A stretch of 64,000 nucleotides of DNA from Tubulanus polymorphus (GCF_964204645.1 NC_134028.1:6923001-6987000); one strand, 5' to 3'. Positions 43,000-56,427 are shown, counted from the first letter of the stretch. A program made the numbers and translations. Notes: generated from the letters alone by a model not told the origin.

Positions 43000-43016
43000 C
43001 ATGGATCCGCCACTGA
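43000..43016. mobile_element. Single end of a CAGTGGCGGATCC element
   Basis: CATGGATCCGCCACTG is the inverted CAGTGGCGGATCCATG terminus of the hAT-like family. The other end was not identified with confidence; the body may run back to about 42780. Confidence 0.45.
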
Positions 43017-44713
43017 GATCGCATCGTTTATAGTGGAAGCCAAAATTTCTCGAGGGCTTTAGTAGTAGCTACGTAAATTACTTTGTTCATCTGTCGAGGG
43101 ATAGATTGCAAAATTCCACAATTCAATTAAAAAATTTTTGAACTCATCATTGCCACAACATTCACGTTTGGTTGCCTATAGCTATAATCGTCGGTAGCAA
43201 ATTTGAACAGCGACAAATGTGATCAATCTTCTATTAACTGAAAAGTTTACGTGTTGTGTGTCGCGTAAGGCAAAAGCCATCATCAGGTTTATTCATTCCA
43301 TAGATTGTATGATTTTTGATGCTGTACAAAAATTTTTTGACGCGGTTAAAACCATTACATCGAATGATGTTTATATACGTTGATACCTGGTATGAGGTAT
43401 GCGTTATATAAGAGGTTCTAGGTGAGTCAATGTGCACTGTCACTCATCAATATTGCCGCTTCAAAATAACAAATACAATTGTGAATTTCAGCATTTATTT
43501 TGTAATCAGATTTATTTAATATTTTATCGTCGATGAATTTTGAAAATTATTTTTGAAAGGATGTGCACTACGTCATCGATATATTGGGGCTAGACTGGTT
43601 GCCAGTCAATTCAATACAATTTTATTGTATATTATAATCTATTTCATTTTATTTATTTTCGCCAATATTAAGCGATGTATGTGTCATTTTTCATGGCTTC
43701 TATAAACCTCCAGTTCGTTTTCTCGATAACTATCACACAGAATTCTTTATGGAAACTAGAACTTAGTTCTTAGGGGGTTTTGAGTCGGTTTAGATTAAAC
43801 AAAAGCCGTGTATTTATATTTGCACGCTTACATGCATGCACGGGTTATGAAGCTCATTATAGCTTTGACATTTTATGTTTACCTATTTGTCGGGGTCAAT
43901 CAGGTCACTCGAAGGCATACAATTTCAACAGTTGGAAGACTTCAACTTCAACCGATCGATATCTGGAGCGTGGATTAGCGACCTTGGCCTTGTTTCTTCG
44001 GCGCGGTGCCTAGCGTTTGACAGTTGGCGGGGCTTAGAAACCCTAAAAAGGGCGATTACTCGGTCAAAAACTGATACAATTCTTCTAATGGGCCCAAAAG
44101 ACTCATGAAAACTCTATCAGGTCTCTATAACAAAATGCTTGTCAGTCCTAGGTAAAGGATTCTACATCTACCACGTGTGCTTTAGATATAAAGTCGGGCG
44201 TTTAATCATTCGCCGATGGATTCACGATCGGGCGAAAGAAAAAACACGCTCGTCTGCCTGCAGCTTCCGCGCGTGTGTGATACATCGAGGAATCGTGATC
44301 GCTGAGAGTGGAAATGGAAGCACAGGAAGAACCGGTACGGTCGGCTCTGACTCCCGGTTGCTCGAGTATCACTCTTCTCTTCTTTCACACAGATGAAGAT
44401 GATTCATTATGAAAAAAAGAAATAATGAATCGCATTAAGATCACTATGGCAACAGGGTTTAAACCAGCCGACGACGATGACAGGTGCTCGTAGTATTCAG
44501 TTTTTCAGCGGGGCTCTCGCTCGGTGGTGGTGGTGCGCGCACACGAAAATGATTATAATATGAGGGATATGATATTTCGGGAGGGTATTTCAAATAAAAC
44601 GATATCGTGTTTCTCGTATTCGCATGAGATCGGAAACGGGAAACGATTTTATCCTACCCAATGAACGTTGCTAATTATTCATTAATCAAAAAAGCATTCA
44701 GCGATACATAGCG

Positions 44714-44788
44714 TTCTGACATGGCTCCTCTGACATGGCTCGTCTGACATGGCTCGTCTGACATGGCTCGTCTGACATGGCTCCTCGT
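44714..44788. repeat. 14-bp tandem repeat
   Basis: Five or so units of TCTGACATGGCTCG/C. Non-coding. Confidence 0.9.
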
Positions 44789-45057
44789 TGAAACTCGACC
44801 CTCGACGCAGTTGCTTTTTCTATGTTGATTGCTCTGTACAGTTTCCAGTTTCTTTGATAAGCTCCCGTGATTATGATCATATTCTTTTCAAGTTTCCCCT
44901 GAAATATGTCTGGAGACAAAAATACATTGATGGTTACTTTCATTTTCTGTCAACCCCTCCAACCCTTGGAAATGTTACTTTTCTTCCCTTAACTTTACTT
45001 TACTTTTCGCTTTTTTCACCATTAATAAGACACTCTATCCATGTTGTGACGATAATA

Positions 45058-45219
45058 TAAAGAGAATCCCACGATAAAGTCCGAAATTGTTTCCTTGAGC
45101 TGGTAAAAGTTTCATCTATCCTAATAGTCATCTTCTGGAATACGATATTCCTAGCTGAAGCAAACATTTTCAGACTTTATATCATATTCATCTGACCTAT
45201 TATTGTGGGATTCTCTTTA
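45058..45219. mobile_element. 162-bp MITE
   Basis: TAAAGAGAATCCCAC at the left and GTGGGATTCTCTTTA at the right are a perfect 15-bp inverted pair, extended by ATAA. The interior is non-coding. Confidence 0.8.
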
Positions 45220-46306
45220 GTCTATAATACTGTTACGGTTTTTTTTTATCATTTCAGAACGAATTAAGATTAGATATTACATCGTACTATATGAATTATT
45301 TTATTGTTATATATATTGATTTTCAAGCAATGTGCTCATGATTTTCAGGGGTGACAAGGGCCATGTTTTACGCATACACGTTTCTTACTTCTCCTGACGC
45401 CCATCGACTTAAACCACATTACCTCGTTATCACCTTTAATTTTCTAATGTAATTTAATTCGTGAAAAAGGAAAAATAATAAATTAAATATAGCTGCAAAG
45501 CAGCGATAACTGGTTTTCTGCCTTGCTCTATCAAATGTCTTTCTTGGAGGCGTAGATAAAAAGTAAAAGATAAATCTAATGTGGACTGCAAGTATGCTTC
45601 CGAAAAGCTTTACCTTACCGAAGATATATATATCTCGACCAAATCATTTGAGAAATGTGAACAAATCATTTACTGGTGAAAGTCTGTCGTTTCGAAGCCC
45701 CACGCGTTCATGATTGATGTCGTTTCGAAAATGACACGAGAGTTTTTCCCCGTGTAATAAATCGAACTTTAGAGCCTTTAAATCTCGTGCCCATTGCATT
45801 TATACACTACAGTTTGATATCAATCATTAGTTCCGTTTTAATACTCTCTGTTCAAACCGACATGCAGAAGTTTTTATACCTTGCCAAATATTTTTCATCC
45901 GTTGTTGTATACGTGTGTAAATAGTGCGTTGTAACTTAGAGCAAACAGCACGAATGTCTTTTAGCGTGCGAGAAAATGTAGATGGCATTTTTTAATTTTT
46001 ATGTAGAAAAATCAACGGAACGTGAAAAATGTGGGGTTTTTTTTTAAACCGCGATCCGGTTTCATGAAGAAAAAGAAACTTCAACCTGAAAATGACGAAC
46101 TTGAAAAGACATGAAATTTTTTGAAAAGGGATTTGAATTCTTGTTCATTTAAAAAGAAATTTGAATTCTTGTTAAACCTGAAAGCACTGAAAGTTTTAAG
46201 AGTCATGGTTTGATAGCCTGCTCTACTTTATTTTTCTGTTTTTCCTTTAAATGGATCGCCATGCACGTCCATATGTGCTGGTCCTGTTGGACTATTATTG
46301 GTCCCA

Positions 46307-46429
46307 GGGTCCGGTTTTATAGAAAAGTTTCAGCTTAAAACGGTTAAGTTTTAATCCGTTGCCGGCATTGAGAACATGAAGTAATCAATAGTAACAAAAC
46401 CAAACATTTTACTTTTTCGTGAAACTGGG
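46307..46429. mobile_element. Short inverted-repeat element
   Basis: GGGTCCGGTTTTATAGAAAA at the left is matched by the inverse of TTTTTCGTGAAACTGGGCCC at the right. The interior contains AAACGGTTAAGTTTTAATCCG, itself partly palindromic. The GGGCCCAGTTTCA terminus resembles isolated words elsewhere (17816, about 2960). Confidence 0.55.
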
Positions 46430-47184
46430 CCCAGGGTTTGAAGTTAACGTATGTTTCTTACTATTGAAAACTTTTTGGTTTTATAGAGATTGTTTAATGT
46501 CTATCGCGTAGCCGGAAGGTATTAATGATAGTTTGAGGATTTTATTGAGGCAACTCTTCATGGAATCCCGGATCTACATACATACCCCGACAGACACAAA
46601 AAGTTTTATAGGGGCCTGAACAATTTTATGGTTACTTACGCGGCTGCTAACCTTTAACTAGCTAGTCTCGAACAGACTATGAAACTATAATTCTGTGAAT
46701 CGCGACAAATATTTGAATAGCGAATGTTTCGTGAGAGTCTTTATATCCTATTGACGTATTCCAGTTATTCTTTTTTATTGCGCTCCAATTAATGTTTTTC
46801 GTTATGTAAATGAGAATAATTCATCACGTGTCTGATTTATGATAATCAGTTCAGGTCTAAATCTCACCGTTCTATAGCTAGTATCAGTATTAAGATTATA
46901 CTGAACATCTGTCCACTTGTAAATTGTTTCAAATTAAGCAAGAAACCTTTGCAAAAAACATTCAATCGTCTTGTGAAGCTTCTACACGTTATTCGGTATC
47001 AATTTGAAACGTTATGAGATAATCGTGACTTATCGCTGCAAAACGAAACCGCGGACACTAATGGTTCTGAGTTAAATTTGATCGGTGTTCCTAGTTCCAC
47101 GGTTCTAGGTTTGATTTTTCACTCCGGACCTGGTTTAATCTAATGCGGGTTGAAATTGACTCCAGTTGTGGATTAGGGTTCAAC

Positions 47185-47473
47185 TCACGCAGATTTGGCC
47201 TGGGTCGAATTGGCCCGAATCGGGCCCGTGTCAATTTGGGTCTGTTCCTAATTGGAGAGCGCGTTCGTACATAAACCACTCAATCGATACTACTGCTTCT
47301 GTGACAAAGCAAAGTCACTCTCTGAACCAGTTACAATTTGTACACAAAAATTTGACCTTCGCTAAAATTTGGAAATTTCGTTGGGCCAAATCCAGCCTGG
47401 GCCAAACACTGGCATATGGCTATTGGCCACCTGTACTTGGCCTGGGCCTAAAACACATGTGATTGCGGCTATA
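47185..47473 (+). mobile_element. M1 miniature element, diverged copy
   Basis: Contains CCTAATTGGAGAGCGCGTTC, AACCAGTTACAATTTGTACA and the terminal CACATGTGATTGCGGCTATA. More diverged than the 50395 and 56893 copies. Confidence 0.65.
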
Positions 47474-48494
47474 TGGAACCTGTCGCGTGGTGGTTAGTTT
47501 ACTTAGGCGTCGTTCCACGATTGTGGCTCGAATATTCATTTAAGTATTCGATTTCACGTGGACTTAGTACCACAGCAATGACTTGTTTCATTGGGACTCT
47601 CGTAGAAATCACTTTCAAACATTCAGTTTAGAGAAGCGTACGCGTATCTCATGTGTATACTCGAAATACATATATACAGGCAGGATATGTAATGATAACT
47701 GGTTATTGTTGCGATGATTGTCTCATTGTTATAACTATCGTCGTCGTGTGTGCGTGTGTGTCTGTGTATTAATAAGTAATTGATAACTCATCAATCTATG
47801 ATTGAATACAATCAGACAGCCCGCGCCCGAGATGAGGGTTTGATTATTAATATCGCATGATTACTGTCAACGCACCGATGCCGTTCACATGATGATATCC
47901 ACCCCGGTGTTAGAATTAGAAGTATGCCACAAATTTGAAAGCTAGAAATTAAAGGCAACTCGCGTACGTCGCTATCAAATTTTTGTATAGCTGAAACTTT
48001 TTCTGGACTTAAGGCTTAAAGAATAGATACCTTGTTTCTTATATCTGTTTCTGAGCTTATAAGTTGACCCGGCCAGCCGCCTATCTCTGTCATATTTCTT
48101 TTCTAAAGTCTCGGATTATTGCATTCCTTAAGTTGTCTTTTTTTGTGAAAAATTGCGCTGAAAACATGAAGAACAAAAAAATCTATTCGATGATTTTTGC
48201 GGAATCCTGTGAGGCGGATTTATACTCGAAGAAGTGATTTTTAAAAAGCCTAAGGTTTAGGTTCTGTCCTTCAGATGATTGGATATGGGCCATTCATTTC
48301 TAAGAGGGGAAAGAAATTCTTAAGACGTTTCCTCAAAAATTATATTGTCATATTTTACCTATAGATATGCGCATTGTCTATGCGCTGGAATGACAACAAT
48401 TTCAGGCTAGGATTAGACCTTAGTAAGCGTCTTTTCTGAACGTTTCATGGCTTACTTCCAATATTTGATCATTCAAGAATTTTGAGTAGACATG

Positions 48495-48497
<3 letters not shown>

Positions 48498-48575
<78 letters not shown>
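48498..48575. repeat. (TA)n microsatellite
   Basis: Uninterrupted TA dinucleotides, about 38 units. Confidence 0.98.
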
Positions 48576-48578
<3 letters not shown>

Positions 48579-49072
48579 CTGGTATATTTACTGATTTTGA
48601 TGGGACAATAATCAGTTGTTTACTTTTAAAGCACTGACAACCCGAACTTGTGTATATGTCATGTAGGCATGTTCGCTGACTGAGGACATAGCGCTGAGGA
48701 CATTCTGCTGTTAACCTAAACTAAACAAGAAAACTAACTTGAAAGTTATGTATTGCTTGATATTGTCAACAATAAGCGAAACGATATAGATTACGTAGTA
48801 TTAAGGATCAATGAAGTTATTTCGAATTTGAATATAATCGATAATTGAATTGTATTGACCGGCGACCAGTCTAGCCTGGATATATCGGGGACGTTGTACA
48901 CATCAACTCAAAAATATTTATTGAAATCAAAATCAGATATAAAGTAAGAATTTTTGAAATACGTTTTAGCACAGAATGAATACCAAAATTCACAATTGCG
49001 ATTGTTATTTGAATCAGCAATGTTAGAAATATATAAGCATTATTCTAACGGCTTTTACGGCATCAAAAATGG

Positions 49073-49175
<103 letters not shown>

Positions 49176-49780
49176 ACCCGCTACCATTTCTTGTTTCCAT
49201 TCGGCATTAGAAATCTCCGTTTATCACCGAGTACGAATAAATCATCGCGGGAGTGCAGCCTGTCTCTAAAACGCTCGACGAGACATTTGTCAGTCTGCGC
49301 GAATATATCTATGCCTCGATATTCTTCCGGCTATAGACCCGACACATAATCACGGGGATTACACGGGATTACGCTGGATTATGTGGGATTACGAATACAA
49401 GTTTTCCGTTGTGTATGGAAAATATAACCGATGCAAAACAATGCAGATGAGGACGATCCATCACAGCATGACAATGAGACGATGAGGTCGCCGGGACTTG
49501 CGAGTCAAATCTGCGAGATTGAGAGCGCTTCGAAACAATTTTGCCCGTCTCGGCCGCTGAGGATTCTTCTGAACATTTGACATAACTGCTAAAATTCAGG
49601 GAATTTAGGATTTCAAATTCCCTGCAGGCGAATTCTTGAGATCGAAGATGCTTCGTCTTGAACCTTTCAATTTCATGCATAGGCCTTGTGATGATTTATC
49701 TAAAACACAGGTGTATATAGGCAACCTTTTTGCTTTTTTTCAATTTATGTTTTTTGTTTGTTAAGAAATTTTTTTGAACC

Positions 49781-50152
49781 ATGCTTAGTTTATGTAATCG
49801 AACTCGATTTCGAACGTACCTCAACATAAATCCGCAGTTATCTGTTCACGGGTTATATACGGATTTAAATATCCCAGAGTATGAACGCATAGCCGCGACC
49901 AAACTTAGGCTATCATCCCATAACCTCGCAATTGAGTAGGGGCGGTGGTCACGAATCCCCTCAGAACAGAGACTATGTTCTTGCGGCGATGTGCAGGACG
50001 AGGAGCATATACTATGCACGTGTCCCCGTACATTATTATTGAGAAATAAACTCCCAAACCTGAATTATGACAGTATTCAGAAGTTTTTCAAATCTGAGGA
50101 TATTAAACAGTTATCCAGAATGTGTGAGCTGGGTTTAAAAGTATACGAGTGA
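49781..50152 (+). pseudogene. Degenerate 3' end of a LINE reverse-transcriptase ORF
   Basis: A 124-codon frame from 49781 to TGA 50150-50152 is broken once by TAG at 49937-49939. It reads ERIAATKLRLSSHNLAIE, then GRWSRIPSEQRLCSCGDV and QDEEHILCTCPRTLLLRNKL, then IQKFFKSEDIKQLSRMCELG. The LRLSSH...GRW.RIP...C.CG...DEEH.L..CP pattern is the cysteine/histidine region after the RT domain in non-LTR retrotransposons. The 3' flank carries CTAAT repeats (about 50372-50390), a typical LINE tail. Only the 5'-truncated end is present, and it is dead. Confidence 0.75.
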
Positions 50153-50392
50153 CAATATATGTTAGTTAATTATAATTAAAAGAAAGAGACAAACGAAAAA
50201 AACAAAGAAAACCATATTATGCGTGAATCGCCATCTATGTTAATTATGTTGGCAAAATTTACTATAATTTATTATTTACTATATTAAATTTTTTGTTGAA
50301 AATCGATGACTCTGCCCGTAAATATAATGTATATGTATTATAGCGATGATTATAAGTAAAATAAAATCTAATCTAATCTAATAAAATGAAAT
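50153..50392 (+). mobile_element. LINE 3' UTR and tail
   Basis: AT-rich sequence after the relic ORF ending in AAAATCTAATCTAATCTAAT. The next element (an M1 MITE) begins immediately after. Confidence 0.55.
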
Positions 50393-50394
50393 TG

Positions 50395-50645
50395 AATTAA
50401 TTAGAGAGCGCATTCACACGCAAACCATTCATTCGATGCTAAACAATGCTCGAACAAACACGAAGTGGGTCATTTCCGGTACCAGTTGCAATTCAAACGC
50501 AATCATTTGTCTCAAGGCTAAAATTTGGCTCGGGGCCTGGTCCGACTTTTTGGTCGGGTCAAATTTGGCCTGGGATTCACAGGCTCGGGCCCATTTGGCA
50601 CCCGTGTGAACAGTCAAATTCGGCATGGGCCTAAAACGATTGCAG
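50395..50645 (+). mobile_element. M1 miniature element
   Basis: Internal words TTAGAGAGCGCATTCACACG, GTGGGTCATTTCCGGTACCA, AATCATTTGTCTC and CCATTTGGCACCCGTGTGAA are shared with 56893-57230 (inverted) and 60585-60785. One terminus resembles GATTGCAGCTCA. Confidence 0.75.
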
Positions 50646-51659
50646 CTCATCTTATTGCGAATATTGTTCTGCTGACATTACTTGTCGCTGCTATATTTCC
50701 CACTAACACTGACGGAAGATCGCGACAAGTATTACGTCGACGTACTCAAAAATGCCGACAGATCTCGGCAGGAACATTGTTTGCTACGTAGTTATGTCAA
50801 ATGAAAATGCGGTTGTCTCCTGCAGGGTGTATCGTCGTATCGCAGCATTCCCGCGTCGTTACTGAGAAAACTTATTACAGTCCGGAATAGCCACGAGCAC
50901 TATGTGCGTTATAAATACGCGCGCCACAACAACGCGGATAGTTACGCAAATATCTGATTCAATCTTGTCGTCGAGCGCAAAACCAAATGGGCGCTGTCTC
51001 TTATTGCGACGACGCAGTTGAGAAAAAATTAATTCGCGAAATACATCTTAGCGCGACGGTCATAGAAACGTAACAGCGTAGCCCTAATGACTATGTACAA
51101 CAACAAAAAAACCATATAACTTATAAATTTATTTCCTTGAAAGTTACGCAGATAAAAATTTCGTCTAAATTATTTTTAATCAAAAAAAGGGAATTTTTTA
51201 TAATGGAATGGGAATCCGTGAATTGGCAGATAGCCACTCTGTGCAAGAACAACAGAAGAATTCATGGATACAACTGCGGCCACCAAGTAACATATAGGTC
51301 CTGATGAATGATCTTAAAAAAGAACCAAATGACCATAGAAACGTGAAAAGCTTAGTGGTCGAAAGACGTCTAGATCTAAGCTGAAATTATATTTTCATTT
51401 ATAATTATTTTAAAATCTAAATTCATTTGGGTATTGCCATTATGAATCTGCGGGATGTATCATTGGTGCTTTTTGGTGGGCACATACATTCTCTTCGTAC
51501 GGTTAACAGACTTTATCATTCTCATACTCGATACAGACGCCAATAATATATGAATATACATTGTTCAGTGTCGAGGAGCTCTCTTCACGTCGCTAGAACT
51601 GTTCACTATATACTGACAGAGTAGATCGCATGAGCTCTCCACTTTACTGAACAGATAAT

Positions 51660-52570
51660 ACAGAGTCTCCAGATTGACCTCCAAAGAACCTTGAGAGACT
51701 GAATGTCGGTGACTGTTGAGTCAGTAGACTCCTGAGATCGAGGGAACCCTTCACAACTGTCCTGTAGACAGAGCGAAAGTGATAGTTGAGTCAGTGGACT
51801 CCTGATATCGACGGAACCCTTCTCTACTGTTCTGGAGACAGAGCTAGGTGATAGTCAAGTCAGTGGACTCCGGAGATCAACGGAACCCTTCACTACTGTC
51901 CTGTAGACAGAGTGAAGGTGATAGCAGAGTCAATAGACTCCTGATATCGACAGAACCCCTTTCTTAAGAGACTGAGTAAGGGTGACAGCGGAGGCAATTG
52001 ACCCTCAGATGAACAGAACCCTTTCCTTCAGAGACTGAGTAATTATGAGCTTTGATTATAAGTATAGACTCAGATCTTTGCCTTTACTGTCCTCGTAGAT
52101 ACTGAGCAAGGGGTGGAGCCAATAGACCCTCTGATCAACAGAACCCTTCACTACTGTCCAGTTGTGGATCTAGAAAAATTGAAAGGCCTGTGTCTCGAAG
52201 GAAAGTAAAGGTATTTCTCGGATAAAGCAGCCATTTCAAATGCGACCCTAAGCGTTAAAATATATTTGAAGAAATTTATCACGAAATATGTCATTTCCAA
52301 GAGGCCGGTGTCAAATTTGCAGGATTTAATGATCTCTGTCTTGACGAAAACGGTCCTCAGTGGGAAGGCAGGGATGCGGATTTCCGAGACCACCCCCTAA
52401 ATCAGCTCCTGCTATCTAGATTGAGTGAGGGTGACCGCCAAGTCATTCGGACTTTCTATCAATGGGACCCTTTCCTTTAGAGAATGAGCAAGAGTGAGAG
52501 TTGAGTCATTAGACCCTCGGATTAGTGGAACCCTTCGCTTCAGTCGTGTATTGACTGAGTTAGGATAACT
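51660..52570. repeat. Minisatellite, about 72-bp unit, interrupted
   Basis: Units of the type GTCAGTGGACTCCTGATATC...GGAACCCTTCACTACTGTCC...GAGACAGAG recur roughly ten times, increasingly diverged to the right. The array is interrupted at 52175-52413 by unrelated sequence. Confidence 0.8.
52175..52413. mobile_element. Insertion in the minisatellite flanked by ATCTAGA
   Basis: The inserted 239 bp is bounded by ATCTAGA on both sides (52168-52174, 52414-52420), consistent with a 7-8 bp target duplication. TCTAGA is a favoured core for hAT target sites. No terminal inverted repeat was seen, so the type is open. Confidence 0.45.
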
Positions 52571-53559
52571 CTGAAGCTGGTAGTAAAGCGTTAAACTGAG
52601 CCGATGGCGAAGCGCTTACCGTGTTTGTGACATGAGACTATTGTCACCTGTCACAAGCAGGTGTTCCGCCGGATTATACGAGAAATTCCCTCTCTCTCTA
52701 TACGTACGCTATCAGAGTATACGTCGGTAGCTGAAAGAAGATGGGACAACATTGAAAACGTAACAGTAGACCTGCAGCCACAGTGGCAACGAACAGGTTT
52801 TGTTTCGGCAACATCTCAGTCTGTTTTCGGTCACTGAGGCCAGAATGAATGCCGGAGAGAGAAGTTCCTATGAGATTTCATTCCCTTTTCCTTGACAAAA
52901 GTTTACGTATATGTACATTTTTATAAACGTACTACCTTACATTTCCATGGCTATACCTCCCCATATTTGTATCATCATGAAGATAGGCAATGTGTACTTC
53001 ATCGTGAAACTATTCTCTATTGGGCTTTGGAATTGAGTGATGTTCGGCATTTCGATTGTGTATCCCATGGATATCGGTTTTCTGTATACGCGTGTCATCT
53101 CAGATATCAGTATGTATGAGATCATCCATCATGGTTTTAGTAAACGTCCGCTATGTATGGCAAAAGGCAAAAAGAAAGAAGAGAAAGCTGAGCTTGTGTT
53201 GGAGAGTGGGTTTTACAGTCTGCTGGTCATGCCACTCACTGTCCTTTTCTGACAGCCATTCGTCATCACCCATACCACACTGGTTATTTTTTAAAATGGC
53301 AGAGTCTGATGAAACCATCAAGTTCAAATCCCCGTGATGGAAGATGGGTTTACTATGATTGGGTTTGCTCAATGGTGGTGTCTTATGATGCCATCAGACG
53401 CTGTTAGGGATGATGTGTCTGCTATGACATGATTTTGTACCATGGCGAGTCTTACAAGGCTGTCAAGTGCAGGGTATACTGTGTATGTATATAGAATGGC
53501 TCAGGTCCATTTTAGCCACGATCACTCAGTTGTAAGCGATTCTCGATGATTTCACAAGA

Positions 53560-53680
53560 TACAATAATTTGAACCTTGCTAGAATTTTGCACCAGCCTGC
53601 TCAGCCAAATGGTTGGTCTGGGCCTAATGTAGCACATCAGGCCGAGTTTGGCTGGGGCCAAAAATGCCTACGCGATCGAA
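53560..53680 (+). mobile_element. M1 miniature element, degenerate
   Basis: TTGGTCTGGGCCTAATG, GGCCGAGTTTGGCTGGGGCC and a terminal ACGCGATCG recall M1. Only weakly conserved. Confidence 0.4.
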
Positions 53681-54984
53681 GGTGATGTGGCAGAGTCTCC
53701 GTGCATTCGGGTAGTCTATCAGACTGAACTCGTGATTTCATAATCCATTATAAACTTAATTTTCAACGAGAACGCGCATAGACATTTACGCGCGTGATCA
53801 GCATAGTTTTTCCGTCTTCCATTTCAATGTAGCTCTGGTTTTTTGATCGCGATGATGAGTATCTACCCCGTCGTCGACGTCGTCAGATATTCAGCTTTGT
53901 CTTTCTATTCCTCGAATCAGATAAGAGTTCAAATAGCAGCTTTTGATCTTTACCCCGGAGAGAGAAGAGATTAATTCAGTGCTATGGCTTTTGTTCGGCA
54001 CACGCACAAAGCAGCGTTTCTTATCAGGAAACTTGGAGATTGTTTTTATCAGTCTGTTATGCTTAATTTTTTTTGAAAGCGCAACTTTTGCTTTTCGGGC
54101 TTCCATTAGACCAGTCTGTCTGTGTTTGGCTTCATTAATAGTGGGCCATTAATCGTTTTTGATGGAACTTTGGTACAATGTGTTAGTATGGGTGACTAGT
54201 TGTACAGTGCAAAGAATGGGCTCAGTATGTCACCTAGTGGTAGAACTGGGCACTAAAATCTGTTTTTCAGTGACATGACCTTGAAGGTTACCTCACAACT
54301 GAGGAACTGGGTGGAAATTGAAAAAGTTGTGTTGGCAAAACTTAGCTATTGGCCCTAGATACAATGTATCCAAAAGGCAGTGGGAACTAATGCATGGTAA
54401 AGTTAAAGTCTGGGTCTGAGCCCGAGAACGGTTGCCGCCTATGGCTTGTTTCTAGATGATTTCATCGTTTTGAAGACAAATATTATCAGAAGTCAGAGCC
54501 AATTCTGTTATGAGTTTAATCATAAGGATGGAATTCCGTTTCAATAGATATTCAATGTGTATCAACGTCGTCGCGATTAAGACTAGTCTTAAGACTAATG
54601 CACATCTATAAACATCTTTTCTTGTTACGTAGCCGTAGATCATGTAGACACATTCAGGGGAATCGATGATGGCACTATAAATGACACTTGGCCAGCGTTC
54701 ATTATTGACAGATATCATCACTCGGCCGATAACATAATTACACATTTCGTTTCATGTTGAAGTTTTATGAGATTGATATCGCTAAATCACAGCTCTCTAA
54801 TTGATTATGATAATATAGCTGTAATCATCGGGCGAACTATTCATTAATGATAATGGTCTATTTCAACTTGATTAATATCCCTTTGGTTATGTATTATACA
54901 ATCAAAATTATCGGTCCATGTGATTGATGAGTGAGATAGTTACAGTTGCTGGGATGCTAAAGGTTAGTAGGTCTTGTCGTTAAA

Positions 54985-55330
54985 GCACTTATCGTTAGGT
55001 CTAGTCGGACCTGCTTATGATTTTATCTGAATTCTCGTTTTTGCAACCAGGCACGACTTGATTTTGGTCATGCCGATATCCTGAGTGTGCTAGATTTTTT
55101 GTTGTGATGCAAAAACTTGTAATGATGCAATCGCATTTCAAGATGTTTTGATTTAATTCTCCCCTGTGTCTTCTCGGTAAGAAACTTCCAACATGTCCGA
55201 TCATGGCTTGCTGATCTTGGTCTGGGATCAGTTTAAACGATCTTAATTACACTCATGTCGCAAAAATTCTGCGACTGAAAAATCGGCGGCGGATTCTGAG
55301 CTAGTCTTAAGTTGCTCTTGAGACCGACAA
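54985..55330. repeat. Dispersed repeat family R2, copy 1
   Basis: GATCTTAATTACACTCATGT...AAAATTCTGCGACTG recurs at 63185-63225 (CTTAATTACACTCATGT...AAAATTTGCGACTGGATACG). The wider regions share TCTGATC/GACCTG-type words. Boundaries are uncertain. Confidence 0.45.
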
Positions 55331-56116
55331 ATTGGTCACACCCCATCAGTGGGTGATGCATGATCGACAGTCGACCTAGGCAGTTGCAGATCACGACATT
55401 GTCACAAGCAGCTGTGAGTATACAGTTTACATGGAAATATCGTAGCCTGCAGAAAACCCGATATCGCTGCTTTGAAGCTATATTTACTATCAAATTTCGA
55501 TGAAAAATAAATCCGCAATTCAATCGTAACTTATTGTCTCTAGGTCACCTTAGAAAAAAATGCAGTGGACCTACGTGATCGGAAATGTGGAAACTACCGA
55601 CGTAACCGGAGATGGAAAAAATTATCAGTTTCCCGTAGCGGTCACGAGTATATAGACGTCTCTCTTGTGGACGAGTTATAATTTTGTCCGCGAGCGTCTC
55701 ACCCGAAATTACAGTTATCGCCAGTGCAGAAATTTCCAAGTCATTATCATGTGGGGATTGGTTACATCTCGGCCCTCTCGTAGAGTTATCGTATTGCGAG
55801 TTGCGGATCTTGACGATCGACTATATTATTATTTATTCGTCTTAGCCGCAATAATTACTACATTATAAAGCCAAGCACAGCTCGACGAAGATCCGATCCA
55901 TTTGTCGTAAGCACTTTTTTAATCGGAAATCTTATCGACATGAATGTACTTATGACCGCGACGGATTGATCACAGAACGATAGTAAGCTGAATCGCGAGG
56001 ATAGAACAAGTTCTAATTTCAAAAACATAAGAAAAATCAAACGAAATCTACCAATCAAATAAATAACAGGGTAATTATTTTAAGAATAAGATTAAAAAAA
56101 TGAATGAGCTGAATGT

Positions 56117-56395
56117 TATAAGCCGCGATCACATGAGCATTTTTGGCCCCGGAACAACAGAGCCTGTTTGGCCCGACCAAAAACCGAGGTCCGCGCCAAA
56201 TTTTAGCACGAGACAAATTATTCCGTTTCTGGTAGGCCTACTAGAAATGACCCACTTCGCTTTGTTTGAGCATTGTTTAGTATCAAGTGAGTGGTTTACC
56301 TGTGAGCGCACTCTCTAAATTGAGGCACGGACCAAATTTGATTCGGACCTGATCGGTGCCAATTTGGCCCGGGCCAAATTGTCTGTGATATAGAA
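56117..56395 (-). mobile_element. M1 miniature element
   Basis: Starts ATAAGCCGCGATCACATGAG and contains the inverted M1 core (GAGTGGTTTACCTGTGAGCG, CTCTAAATT). Its distal end is degraded around TGGCCCGGGCCAAATTGTCT. Confidence 0.7.
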
Positions 56396-56427
56396 TCAAA
56401 ATGTGAGCTTAGATTGATTTTTTCTAG

